NCBI RefSeq assembly: GCF_022458985.1
Contig: NC_061790.1
Span: 1,723,001-1,787,000, forward strand
Length of the DNA stretch: 64,000 nucleotides
Reading direction: 5' to 3'
Origin: Mugil cephalus
Lineage: Eukaryota > Chordata > Actinopteri > Mugiliformes > Mugilidae
Program-made: the position numbers and the translations under genes
Notes under the pieces: generated by a model
The model's database searches: none
What the model saw: only the letters and a program-made list of their open reading frames with translations
What the model was told of the DNA's origin: nothing
In this document: positions 20,311-33,199 of the stretch, one piece after another
Layout: each line of letters starts with the position of its first letter
Position numbering within the stretch: position 1 is the stretch's first letter

Positions 20311-21404
20311 TGTGGCTGGGGACACATGGAGACACATTTGAACGTCTGGCTTTAAGTCCTTGTCAATGCTCTAATGTTGCAGACACATTTTTTGTCGATT
20401 ATGTCTGGACTCTTCTTCAGTGGTGTTAGTTCTTCAACCTTTGAACCTTTGGTAAAGAAACCCCCAACAGCCCATGGAGAAAACCAGGCCCATGAAAAAT
20501 GGTTTCCCCAGTTCAGACGTCCACCCAACGCCTCTAATCTGAACATACTTACGGCCCATAATCATACGGCTCCAGTTTCACCATGTAAGGTTCTGGTTTA
20601 AGGGCCGTACAGTTTGCAGTGCATATAAATATGAAGTAGCTAACTACAAGTCCTACATGCCTCTTGTGGCTTTGCAAACATTTGCGTTATAATAAATTCA
20701 ACCACTGTTCTTGATGCTAAAAAGAAAGAGTTTCCATCTTCAAGTCAAACTGGAATTATCTGTGGAATGTAAATAAACCAAAACTACAAGCTGCTGAATA
20801 AAAGATTCCTTCTCCCGGGGAGAGATATTTGTGGAGATGTGACGAGGGCTGAGCCGGTCTCTGTGGTTTACGCTGCAGACTGAGATCAAACCTCAGACAG
20901 CTGAGGCCTGAGCCTTTAGAAACATCATCCAGCCATGAAAGGGTCACGGTGTCCGAGGCCGAGATCGATGAGGTTTCCAAAACATGGAAATGGTTGATGA
21001 AATGTAAACAGAGGATGTGATATAAAAACTAGGAAATGCAAAGGAAAAAAGAGGAGATGGATGAGTCATTATCCTCAGACGTGATATTAAACTCAATTAA
21101 ACTCCATTACTCTGACTTACCACCATCCATTAGACTCATTTATGGGGCCTGTGTCATTTCTGAATATGTCCAGTGTCTTGAAATGGGTTCGTATTCACCG
21201 ACCTGATGGTTTTACATCATACTACAGAGTAAATACAGGTAATGGCAGCAGCGGAAATATTAACCCCAAAAACTTCCTTCATTCCTTCGTTCTTTCCTTC
21301 CCTCCCTGTGTAATGGGGAAATGGTGCAACAGTAAATTTGTCAAATTTCATCCCTTCTGAACAGGAAATATCATTAATATTTAAAATACATTGTTATTTT
21401 GTGT

Positions 21405-21930
21405 CTGTGCATTCAAAAAATGGAGTTATAATGGAAGTCAATGGGGCAAAAACAGCCACTAAGAGTAAGAGAGGGAGTTTTAATGAAAATCTGATGCTGC
21501 ACAAAAACTAAATATGCATTAAACTCAATGATGTTACTTATCTTGGACAAAATTTCCTGTTTCCAAACACTTTTTATATTGAAAATAAGTCATTTTATGT
21601 TTTTTTTGTGTGTGTGTTTATTAAAAAAGGCGTTTAAAGGGTTGATTTTTTTACTGATCAGTACTGAGACTGATTAACAGATTTATGCCAAATAAAGTTG
21701 AAAAAATATTTATCTGATACATTTTTACAGCAGTCACAGTTAGAGTAAGAGGGTAGTGAATTTGCCCACAGTGTATTATTGACCTGTTTAAAAATATATT
21801 TAAAATGAAGGTTCCTCACCAAAAACCATTGAACTTGCTGCTACACAGTGGACGTTATGGTCAAATCAAGAGAAAAAAAAGACGTGACTCTGTTGCTGTT
21901 TCTGGCGCCAACAGGACTCAAGGGTTAAGG
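21405..21930. repeat. Dispersed repeat family B, rearranged (inverted) copy
   Basis: The left part (about 21405-21560) is the reverse complement of the 6380-6500 segment ('gcaccaaaaactaaatatgc'-like and 'gtcaatggggcaaaaa'). The right part (about 21740-21930) is in forward orientation ('aaggttcctcaccaaaaacc'). The two halves therefore face each other. Confidence 0.55.
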
Positions 21931-23984
21931 ATTATTTTTAGGGTCCAACGGGGGGAATCACACAAACGAATCCCCACAGGATCCACTCAACACCCACCGG
22001 CTCGTGTTTCATTTGTTCTTACGCTCATGATTTTAAGGTCAGTTTGAGGTTTCCTCTTTGACGACGCGACTAAACACTGAGCTGGTTTTAAATCGCTGCT
22101 GCAACATGAGCACGGGACACTTGATTATTAAAAGACATCAATGATTTATGCGTCAACAAATCAATGAGCCCTTCGTCCTTTTAGCTGGAACATCATCTTC
22201 CTTTCACAGTGACTTTTATTTTAAAGACTTTTATCGGATTAATTATGAAGCTGATCCAGAGCTGTTTCGCCAATTCCATCACAGACGTTATCCCCTAAAT
22301 ACTATAATAATATTTAGTTAAAACTTCGTTAATTAAACACGTAGTTTTGCTATTTTGCTTGTAAAGTCACATTTAGGATTAAAGTGTTGTGTCGTGGTTT
22401 TCATGGACTAATACTATAAAGTTGAAATCAGAACTAGAACCACCTCAGGCCTCCAGTCGGGTTTTACTTTTTTATTTATTTTGTATAAACCTTCATGTAA
22501 ACGCAGTGAAATGAACCCGTGAGCTTCAGTAAATCTACATTAAACCACTTTACTCCACGGGCTCATCTATAAAGTTCAGAGCTGGACTCATATCAAGACC
22601 TTGTGCCTGAAATAGAGCAACACTTGAGGCGGAGACGTCAGGGGATCACGTTACCGTCTTCACTTATCAGAAATAGAACAATTACAGTCTGCACTCGACT
22701 TCTTCAAACACGCACTGAGATTTAAGGCCAAACATTAAACTACAGCAGCTGTAATGTGCAAACTTCATCATGACACTAAGGGCTGATTAAAAATAGGCGC
22801 CTGCTCCGTTTTTCCTGCTTGACGCTTCAAAACCGGATCAATCTGAGTAGATCGAATCGTTCGTGCTTTTTTCGTCCATCGTTGGGAAAAATAGTGGATG
22901 AAAATAATCAAAATAAAATAATATATCAGTGTTTTACTTTGAAACTTCAACATGACGTATTGACTTAAACAGTTTCAGCTCAGCTTTTAAATAATAAAGC
23001 AAAGTTCACTTTAAATCTTAAACTAAAATGAACTAAATGTCCCTAAATCATTGTAGTTTGCTGCTTTATTGCCCTTCACACTTTCCAGCCAATCAGGTTC
23101 CTGCAGAGCGGCCATGCAGTGTCCATGCTCCCTGTTACTGGTTCACAGAGCAACATGTGAGACACAGGTCAGACAGGTAAATACGAGTTTTCTTTGACTA
23201 TTGTTCTCTTTAAATGCTGCTGCGTTCCACGTACCTCAGAGCTGTGAACGACGTCACGCCTGAGTTATCTGCATTCCATCGACGTCAGTCAGAAAACTAG
23301 ACGCCGCCTCCATGGAAGCTCTGTTCTGGTCTGAATATGACTTGGTGTGTTCAATATTTACATTTTAAAAGTTTTTAAACAATTCTTGACATGAACTAAT
23401 ATAATTACTATAATGTTAAACTAAACTATTTGAGTTGTAAATGAAATACATGAGTTTTTTACTAGAATTGTTTACAGTGATGAAATCCACTTAAAGCAGA
23501 AATTTATAAAAAATATTTTTATTTGTTTAATTTGAATGTAGAAAAAAAACACCACTATTAATCCCAGTTTGCTGTGATGGTGTTTGTCTCTGTTTTGGTT
23601 TTACCAGGCTAATGTTTTTAGCCGTTGTTAGCGAGACATGAGCTCGTAGTTTCACATAAACACATGAAAAACGTTTCGATTTCAGCACATGTATGTGGAC
23701 AAATCCTGTCTATACAACTGATTTAATGCAACAAAAACTAATCTGAGGAGCTAATAAACAGAATATTACAGGAACTGTTTGTCACTGTTTACATACAGGG
23801 CGGCCATCTTGGAAACTCAACTCAGGGGTAGTGACGATTCTACGACTTTCTGAGGAGAAGAAACTACTTCAGGGGACGTTCTTCATGAAACTTCCAACTC
23901 AGAAATTCCGACTTCGAAGGACAAGTGGAACACACCTAAATATCTGCGACTCGATTATTGTGTCATGTTTGAATCCTGCTCCTG

Positions 23985-24475
23985 ATAGTTGGGGCCCAGA
24001 TCAGCTACGACTATCATAAAACTACACTGGTGTGTAAATGTGCTAAGTTTATAATGACAGTCGGAGCCTCCAGCTGATACTACGGACTTTAAACTACAGC
24101 AGCGGCAAAGTCTTTATTTAGGGGCCTGAACCTGATACGATGGACTTTAACCTGCAAAACTTGCAAAGTGCAATGTTTTCACTAGACGATGTTAAAACTA
24201 CACCAATGGCAATGTGCTAAATTTATAATGACAGTACGAACACAATGAACCTTAAACTACACAAGCGGCAAAGTCTTTATTGACAGTCAGAGATTCTGAG
24301 GGGCCTAAACCTGATATGATCAACTTTAAACTATGTTTTTATTGACAGTAGGAGCCCCCACCTGACATAATGAACTGTAAACTACAGCAGTGGCAATGTC
24401 TTTATTGACAGTAGCAGATCCTGAGGGGCCTGGATCAGACAACTTTGAACTACGGCAATGACAGCAGGAGACGTC
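23985..24475. repeat. Degenerate 60-70 bp minisatellite
   Basis: A unit with 'gacagt', 'ggagcc', 'ctgata', 'actttaaactacag', 'cggcaaagtctttatt' repeats about seven to eight times with substitutions and deletions. It lies in the filip1-senp6 spacer. Confidence 0.7.
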
Positions 24476-25699
24476 CATAAGGCTCCGTTCTCCTTCTATG
24501 GAATTCAACGTTAGCTAGCGAAGCCAGCAGCTCTGTCTTCCATGACTAAGTCCAGTGTGGACATGTTTGTCTTACACTTGTTTGACAAGTTTAAAGTTTA
24601 AAGAAACGTCTGTGCGTCCATCGCTACCTGCTGCCTTACATGGACGTCTTAAACCTCAGGCCCACGGAGACGCTGCTACAGAAATAGAAATCTTGAATCT
24701 TGAACGCTGGACGAAGAAGGAAAAGAGGGACAGAGGTTTGGACTTGGAGCAGTAAAGGTTATTTCAGATTAAAATAAAATTCCTATCATGGGTGTTTCCC
24801 GCCCCGTCTGATTTACAGTAGCCTACATTCCTGGACCACGTCAGTCGGGACATTTTTTTGGTCGTTTTTGAGGCCCGGCAGGTTTTTCCCAGCGGTTTAG
24901 TGTGTGAGCTCTAATCAGCAGTGGCCGGTCCAGAAAGCTGACATCACCCCAGCAGCCAACACTCACATGCCTTTCAGATGGACTGAGCATGAAGTCACTT
25001 CCCTCATAAACTCCGAGAGTGAAGAGGGAGGGTGAGGGAGGGGGCCGAGAGGATATAATACCCAGACGTTTGACCGCTGCTCATTTCACGTCATTTTAGG
25101 GTTTTACAAGCCATTTAGCTGCTGAGTGCTGATGAATCTTGAGTGGTTGGTGGTCAGCCCAGCTCAGGCATGTCAGCGACGTAACAGTGAGTCATGAGAT
25201 GGGAATAAGCTCGGGCCGTCCAATAAGTCGTCACCGTAGAACATCACACTGACTAATAAACTGGTGAGCATCACTGAGAACAAAAGGTACCTCTGACTTT
25301 AGTAGTTTTAAGCCTTAAATAACCGAGTCACAGTGAGGTTTAAGGCAGGAGTCAGTCAGGGAGGGCGTCGAACGTCACAATAACGCAAATCAGTGAGCAG
25401 AATTAGCTGAATGATCTCATGGTTCCAGTCTTATCAGTCGGCCTCGTTTCACCGCTGCAGACTGAAGCCTTGCAAAGCACGAAGGCTGCAGCATTTTTAA
25501 GTTTGCTGCTTTCTGTTTCACGTGTCTTCAGAAGACTTCCTGGGTCTAATCTGTCTGTGAATTTGTAAAAACTGCAGAATCAGAATGACTTCAATGATCC
25601 CAGAGGAAATTACTTCTCGTTACAGCACCTGCTACTCAAAGTGAACCAGTGTAGAGGACTTTCGTTAATCAGAAACAGAATATATCGTACTGGATGTTA

Positions 25700-25910
25700 A
25701 ATCATGGAGTACCTCAAGGTTCCGTCCTCAGTCCTCCACTGTTTCCCATTTATATGTTACATACTCCTCATTGCCTCTGTATCTTACACAGATTTATAAT
25801 TTATTAACTTGTATAGTAACCGATGACTAAATTCTGCTTATCAGAGTTATGGAGTGCCTCAAGGCTCCATCCTTGGTCCTTGACTATTCTCCTTTCCTAA
25901 TCAGTGATCT
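25700..25910 (+). mobile_element. LINE reverse-transcriptase relic, two RT-motif copies
   Basis: Translation at about 25705 gives HGVPQGSVLSPPLFPIYML and at about 25847 gives YGVPQGSILGP-stop-LFS. Both correspond to the conserved GVPQGSVLGPLLF block of L2/Jockey-type retrotransposon reverse transcriptases. The second has a stop codon and both are isolated fragments, so the element is dead. A retroelement-like tail with 'cagaatcagaatgacttcaa' lies just upstream (25577-25620). Confidence 0.7.
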
Positions 25911-26312
25911 CTCAGCCATGAAAACAAATACTTCACATTCAAATAAAGACTTTCTTTGTATAAAATGTGACAAATGTTTGTTCCTTTTGTTTCAGTACAT
26001 TACACATAAACTTTAGAAGAACATGATTCTGCTGCCTGCATCCACACACACTGACATTTAAAATAACCCACAATGATAACAGTGGAAAAAAGTCACAGGA
26101 AAATCTGGGCAGGGCATTCTGGGTAAGACAACAAGGAAGAGGCCAAAGCCTGGTTTATGTTTGACATTCTCCACAACTAGAACGGTTTTTATCTGAGAGT
26201 CAGTTTGATGCTTAAAAGAAAGAACAAAAACAAAAGAATTAATGGCTGAAGAACAATGAGACTAAACCTCAAGTTATTCTATAATAAATATCTTTGTTAA
26301 TGATAACTGTTT

Positions 26313-26360
26313 TATTATTATTATTATTATTGTTATTATTATTATTATTATTATTATTAG
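26313..26360. repeat. (TTA)n microsatellite
   Basis: About fifteen TTA units with one interruption. Confidence 0.9.
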
Positions 26361-26559
26361 AACCACAAAAGCCACAGAAATAAGACGTTGGTTGAACCAA
26401 ACTTTTGTGATGTTTTCTTACTGTTTTATAACTGAAATGAGAGTTTGGTTGTTTGTTTCTTTTCATTTAAAGCTTCACCATCATCACATTAGATCTAAGA
26501 AACATCTGTTTGTGATGATTGTTCATTAGTAAAGATGTGGCTGTGATCACGTTGATTAT

Positions 26560-26790
26560 TTCCTCACTAACTCTTTGTTTCCTTCATCATCAGGGATGTT
26601 TCTTGGTCTGAGGATCAAAGAAGCTTCAGGGTTCAGGTCTAATCTGAGTCTTTGTCTCTAAAATAAATTAGAATTTAACCTGAACTTAACCTCCAACCAT
26701 GTGTCCCTGGTTCTGGTCCAGTGGTAGGTAGAGATCCATCAGAGGCAGCAGCTGATACAATATTCTACTGACAACATGGTGGCGCTGTAT
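26560..26790 (-). repeat. Dispersed repeat family D, copy 2
   Basis: This is the reverse complement of segments in 63270-63990: 'gaagcttcagggttcag', 'taatctgagtctttgtct', 'catgtgtccctggttctgg' and 'ggtaggtagagatccatcag'. It ends near 'acatggtggcgctgtatg'. It is the most complete copy together with the 63-kb one. Confidence 0.75.
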
Positions 26791-26805
26791 GACGTAACTG
26801 ACGCC

Positions 26806-26862
26806 TGTGGCCACGCCCACTGAGCGACCACGCCCACTGAGTGACCACGCCCACTGAGTGGC
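26806..26862. repeat. 18-bp tandem repeat (CCACGCCCACTGAG...)
   Basis: Three near-identical units of 'ccacgcccactgagtgac' in tandem, immediately following the family D copy. Confidence 0.85.
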
Positions 26863-28104
26863 AAAAACATGGTGGCATGTTTCAGTTCATACAATTAGAT
26901 CAGGGGAAAATGTAGATTATCAGATCACATTAAGGACAATTAGACTCAACAGTGATCCATTCGAACTAGTAAATAAATGGCTGAAGTGTTAAAAGGATGA
27001 CGAGGAGTGATCACAAATATTCTGTTTATTGTTTTATTGTTATTTATTGTTGGAACTAAAATAGTTACTGTCGAATGTAACTACGACAAAACAACAACAT
27101 CCACAAACGTATCTGACAGAACCTCCAGAACGTAACTTAAGGTTTGACTTCATGAATAAATACAGCATGAATTAATATTATCTGACACTAAATGAACCAT
27201 GACACCAGGTTTCTGTGTCTGGATTCCAGTGATCCATTTACTTTTCTGTTCTTTGCATATATCTATAAAAATATAAAATATCTCTCAGCTTTTCAGATCT
27301 GTTGGTTCAATCACACAACGTCTCTTCATCTTCTTTTTAATTAATGTTACTATTTAGACGCTATTAAAGTCAATGATTCAAACTAATGCTGCTAATCTCC
27401 ATGTTCATCTGTCACTCTTTGCCTCTCAGCGGCCGTAACCATGGAGACGTCAGCTTCCTGTGACGTCACGTTCATCGCCTCTATTTACATACACACAGGC
27501 TGAGATCATATGTTAATGTGAGGTCTCAATGTTGCCATTGTTGTAATGACAACATTATGTTTTCAGCAGCAACATCTTAAGATGTGAATCTTCTCAGGAC
27601 ATGTTGTAAAGTTTTCATAAATTCTGTTAATTCAATATTAAAAGTAAAAGGTGTTTTTGTTTTTTGACTGAGTTCTGAAAAGCCAACGCCCGTGGACGAC
27701 AGTTGTACAAACCTTCACGCCTCCTCGTTGTCTCCATATCTTGCAGCTGCTGCAGCTCGTCCCCAGAGAGCAGATCGTAAGTACTCTGGTAAAAAGATCT
27801 ATTAAATTAATGCCTCCTAATGTACTGCTTCCTGAAAAAGGGATTTTACTGGGCTGTGAACGAGTGGAGTCATAAGTCATGAGTCAGTCTGAACACACTG
27901 GACTCGCTTCTTTCCAGGAAACTCATTATCACAAAACTCTTCACTCTGGACGCACGTCACTTTATTTCTGCCTCATTTCTCGTCATTTAAACATGAAAAT
28001 GTTCAGCAGAGTTAATGGAGACCGTTGGAAACATGAATGAATGAATTTGTTATTAAAATATAAGCTAGTGTTCAATGTTTCTTTTGTTTTGCACAAACCT
28101 ACTG

Positions 28105-28145
28105 CACATCGGTCAGCCACAACATTAAAACCACCAACAGCTTAA
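28105..28145. repeat. Dispersed repeat G end motif
   Basis: 'ggtcagccacaacattaaaa' followed by 'ccacc', a diverged copy of the end seen at 5050, 15300 and 60420. Confidence 0.5.
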
Positions 28146-29854
28146 GTGAAAAACAATGATGGTTAATGTTCATCTGTTATTGTCCTTCAGCCACGTGCTG
28201 CGTTTCCATTCCCCCTAGAAACGCACAAAACCTAAATATCTCAACAAACCTCTCAAACATCTGAAGCTGAAACATCTCTACTCCCATGAGGAGGTTTTTT
28301 CAGACGTATCGATGTAAAGGTTTATTGCAAAAGTTTAATGGAAACATCTTTTTTGTATTTCCTCGTCTCTGGAGATGATGTCGGGGTCACGTGACCAGTT
28401 CATTTGCGTCGAGTGTCGAGAATTAAAGAGAATTATGGGATATCACGTAAAGACGAGACTTTACCAGCTCATTCACGAAACACCTTTCAATATAAATAGT
28501 ATAAAAGAGCAAATCGACTCAGAAATATCACTTTTATTTTGAAAAGCTGCAGCTAGACATTTTAGGGTACGAGTCATTTCCTCTTGTACCTCATCAGTTT
28601 GTTTCTACTCCACCCAAACACCAGGTGGCGCTGTGTCTTTTTTACGCGTCGGGTTAATTTTTGTTTCCACTTCCTGCTTCTCTTCCAACAATGCCGACCA
28701 AACACTGGTCGTATAAACGCCTGTATCTCCAAACCTCCTCAGTTACACAGTCTTCATTGATCCGAAACAATCACTTTGAAAGTTGAAATACTAAAGAGGA
28801 AACGCGCTACGACCAAGACGACCAATCACGGCTCTCGTGACGTTAACGCCGTAGCCTATAAACCGACTATTAGATATAAACAGGTTTAACTCCAGAACAA
28901 CTTTCCTCCATAAAATGTTTGTAGGCAGAGGAAGTTGTTCTGGCTTCAGTCTGTCGTGTATCATCTACAGTAAACACTGGGATAAGGTTACAGTCTGATG
29001 TCTCATTGGCCCGTCCATCCCCCCAGACCTCCTCCCTCTCATAGTTACTTACAGTAGCAGCTCTACTACTCACCAAGAACAGCAACGTCTTATCTTAATG
29101 TTTTACTTTTTACAGTTGTTACTCTTAATGTTTCTTTTTAAAAAAAACTCAATTTATTAAATGTCATCTTATTTTAAATATTAATATATATATATATTTC
29201 TTATTTTTTCTAATATTTGATTTTCTTACACATGCAATTTTATTTACATAATTTTAAGAAACACCTTCAATAAACTTTGATATATTCTAACAATAACAAA
29301 AGTACCAAATAACCAAAATAAATGTTCATAACTATTAAAATAACTTTAATTTTCTGCTTTTCCTTTAGAACCGTGTCGTTAAAATGAACACACAGTAAAA
29401 CACATGCAGTTATTTTTTATTTTTCCTTCTTTCTAGTCTCCAGATAAAGTCCAGATGTGTCGGTGATGATATCAAACGTACCCACCTGGTCTCTGAGGAC
29501 GTCCAAAGTGTCACGGCTGCTCCTCGGTCTTTATCGATTCTACATCGGTGTCCTTTAACTCTCCTCTTAAATCCAGGCTTCTTCCTATTCTCCTTCTCAG
29601 TGTGAAGCTTCGTCCTCTCCTAGTTTGGTCTTTATGCTCCGGGTCGATAGGAGAGAACCGACTCTTTCTTTCTTTTCTTTTTCTTTTTATTTTCAGCTGA
29701 GTTTAAATTCAGTTTTTCGACCTCAGGATGTTCAGCCGGTTTGTTCCTGGTCATCAGGACTGAGCCTCTGCTCTATATTTAACCTGTGCTCTCAGTCTCT
29801 AACAGCTCAACTGAGGCTTTTCCAAACCCCCAACAGCTGAACCAGCAGCCTGAC

Positions 29855-29985
29855 CACTCCTCTTCCTCCTCCTCTTCCTCCTCCTTTTCCTCCTGCTCTT
29901 CCTCCTCCTCTTCCTCCTCCTTTTCCTCCTCCTCCTCCTCCTCCTCCTCTTCCTCCTGCTCTTCCTCCTGCTCCTCATTTCTCTT
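29855..29985. repeat. 130-bp polypyrimidine (TCC/TTCC) tract
   Basis: An almost pure CT strand built from CTC and TTC triplets. It produces long Ser-rich and Glu-rich artificial open frames on the two strands, which are not genes. Mirror symmetry is locally high. Confidence 0.9.
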
Positions 29986-30529
29986 TTCAAATCTTTTTTT
30001 GTTTGTTGTTAAAAGATCAAAACTAATTTGTTTGCTGTCACCTGGCTTCAGTTCACTCAACATGACAACACGTTTGATAAAGTTTGGATATTTAAAGTTG
30101 AACTTTAAATAAATAAACTTTCTTTTCTAGATAGAGGCTCCAGCCAATCAGAGACATTTAGCCGCAAACATGCTAAGCTAAGCTCCAGTCCTATTTTATA
30201 TGAAGCTCCGATGTGTTTCATTAGCGTAATTATCAAAGAGTAAGAACTTTCACGTTGTCTCTTCAGCGCGTTTAGAAGTTTAGGGGAAAAACAAAAGGTG
30301 ATGAGCTGTTGATTGCAATCTACAACCTCACCCCTAGATGTCACTAAACCCTACAAACTGCTCCTTTAAAGGAAACAAAGAGAGAAATAAATAAAATACC
30401 TCAGCATCATATATGTCAGATTTCAATTTCAAATTTCATTTATTTTCATTTTTTTTTATTAATTAGGTTCTGGTCCTACTAGCTGTTAGTCACATGGTGT
30501 GTGACATAATGGGAAGACTCCACCCACTA

Positions 30530-30985
30530 GACTAGACTGGCCGGCTGCAGTGTATGTCATAAGCTCCACCCCCTCTATGTTAGTGGGCGGGACTTGAATG
30601 GTGTCTGTCATTTTATAATTGATACAATGTCAGTTTGGATGAGTTTCGTTATTTTGGCGCTATAGAAACAGGATGCGACATAATGGTGACCACCAGTTGC
30701 CATGACAACCTCTTCATAAAGAGAGAGAGTTGAGAGTGTTTAAAATCAAATTTTAAAAATAAGTTCCCTGTGTAATCCAACATTTCCTTGTAGCCGGTCG
30801 GGATAGAGCAGAGCAATGAAAACACCAGTGAGTCTGGAAGAAGTGTGGGCGGGGCATCGTTACTGTGACTCCGCCCTCGGATCGTACTGATCAGATCCTG
30901 GCTCCCGGAAAATAGCATCAGTTCAGCCAATGAGAGGAGGTGGAGACGTGGCGTCCATATTTATATACGGTCTATGGCTTCGCAG
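30530..30985 (-). repeat. Dispersed repeat family A, longest copy
   Basis: In reverse orientation the order of blocks matches 5520-5810 and then 48860-48935: 'ggacgccacgtctccacc', 'cattggctgaac', 'tctgatcagtacga', 'gccccgcccacacttctt', 'atcctgtttctatagcgcc', then 'cccgcccactaacat' and 'acactgcagcc'. About 455 bp, so this is the best template for the full element. Confidence 0.75.
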
Positions 30986-31017
30986 ATACTAAAAACAGAA
31001 ACAGGCTTCACAGCCTG

Positions 31018-31062
31018 TTCCAAAATATATACTGTGTATATATATCTATATCTATATATATC

Positions 31063-31102
<40 letters not shown>
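31018..31102. repeat. (TA)n / (TATC) microsatellite
   Basis: Compound run of 'tatatc', 'tatatg' and pure TA dinucleotides; the source of spurious Tyr/Ile-rich frames on both strands. Confidence 0.9.
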
Positions 31103-31105
<3 letters not shown>

Positions 31106-31914
31106 TTACAGCCACTCCAGTTTAAAAACACCTGACAATCCATCCTCCAAAATGATCCACAGTTTAATTACCACCTTTATGCTGCTTCAGCGTACAGACA
31201 GATTTTGAGTCATATTTTATTTCATTAAACTCGTCGGACACAAAAGAAGAAAGTAGAAACAAAAAGAAGAACAATAAGTCAACATATCTTCACTATTTAT
31301 TTTATCTTGGGGTCTTTTTAAGCTTCAATCCTGAAAGCGTCATCATATAAAGGTTTAAAAATAAACTTTATGAGCAACATTTCACACTGAAGGTGATTAT
31401 TTATGGCAGCTTAGTGAGGAACAGCGCCATCTAGCTGCTAATCGCTGCTCTGCATTCATAAATCCTCTACATTAAAGATAATAAATTCATGCATATTTAA
31501 TTATCACATCTTGTTCTGGCACAGAAATAAATGGATATAGTTCCTTGTTGCATTAGTTTTATATTTTAAAATCCTACCTAAGGAGTTATCTTCTATCTCA
31601 TTAATTATAAGGTGAGTTAATGTACACTCATAATATAAAACAGGGCAACAAATTAAATCTGATTTAAAGCATCAGAGGTCCAGAAGTTGTCTTCCAAATA
31701 AAAGTGTAAGTAAAAGACTCATTAAGTATGAATCTGTAGTAAATTAAAAGATGACTGGACACCTGTTATTTCTAGATCATCATTAAACTGTTTCAGGATG
31801 AGGTGACTTACGACCAAAATAGTAAAAACTTTCATTTATAAAGCACTTTTCCAAAGACGTGCTACAAGAAAATGAATAAAAACGTCTTTAAAAGAACAGA
31901 TTTACATTTACATC

Positions 31915-32135
31915 TTAAAACAGAGACGTCATTTATGATGTTGTTTTATAACTTTATTTCCATTTATAAAATAAGATAAGATCATCCCAAGACGGGGAAA
32001 TTCATAATTACTTTAACTGATATTCTGTTTTTGAGAAAATGATCCTCATTGGCTTAAAATGTACTTATCTGTATTTATAAGGTCATATCAAACCTTTTTC
32101 AGAACTTTTAGTATAATTTTCATTTAAATTGTTCA
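31915..32135 (+). repeat. Diverged copy of the senp6 intron 1 array unit, upstream of the promoter
   Basis: It shares 'agagacgt-atttatgat', 'ttggcttaaaat' and 'tataattttcatttaaa', in the same order, with the array at 34050-35000. It sits 1.2 kb upstream of the senp6 start. Confidence 0.5.
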
Positions 32136-33199
32136 CATAATACACTCACACACACAAAAATAAAAGGCAGACTTGAACAAACACAGATAATAAATAGAAA
32201 ATAAACACAATAGCTGTAGATGTATAAACCATAGATTTTTTTTAATTTATTTTTTATATTTTCTCAGTTTAAAAGCCCAAATATTAAATATAGAGGCTTA
32301 AAACCATAGACTGTATATAAATATGGACAACACGACCTCTTTATGTTTTGTTTTCCAACTTTTTTTTTTTTTACGTAAACCTTTAATCCACTTCAGTACT
32401 AATCATAAATACCAAAAGTTAGATTCATTTTGTACTTTTAATCCTTTATATGACAGCGTTTGTGGGGAAAAAAACACACACACACAAAAATTGTAATTTT
32501 TCCAATAATCTAAATGCAAAGTGAAATTTTCTGGGGGGATTTTTAGAGCATTGGACATGTTACAAGCAACATTGATTTTGATGGACTGTATTTTATCATT
32601 CATTTATTTTTGTAGTGAGCGATTTAAAGGATTATTACCATTAAGGGACAAAGTTTTCTCTTCAAAAACGCTCTAAAAATAGCATGTCTTAATATTTCTT
32701 CAACTTTTTGGACATAAATCTTTTAATCCCCTTCAGTACTGATCATAAATACCAAAAGTTTGATTATTCTCTCAGTTTTAACCCATTATATTCCAGTGTT
32801 TGTGATGGCATCACAAATGTTTAAATAATAAATAAATAAATAAATGCATTTTTCTTATTATAATCTTGGACATATCACAAATAGTAGAAATATTGATTTT
32901 TATGGGTTTTTTTATGTGTAATGTCAGATTGTTACGTAAGATAAAATTAGCATATGTTAATATATATTTTTTTTCTAAATAAATCCTATCCCAGTGTTTT
33001 ATTTTAGTATTTTTTCAGTATTTTTGAAAAACAAACAGAAAATCTGAAATATTTCCATTGATCTATTGGATTTTTCTTATCAGAGCCTTGGACATGTCAC
33101 AGTGATTAGCAACATTTTGATGGATTTTAGTTGTATTTTTTTATATAATGTCATATTTATAAGTCATGTTTATTTATCACCTGCAGGCTCTTTATTTAT

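Noticed and set aside
23800-23830. 'ggcggccatcttgg' as a YY1-type promoter element of an unseen gene
   Set aside because: The motif is good, but no exon, CpG island or donor follows within a kilobase.
29779-30112. Glu-rich and Ser-rich frames on opposite strands
   Set aside because: Both are translations of one polypyrimidine tract.
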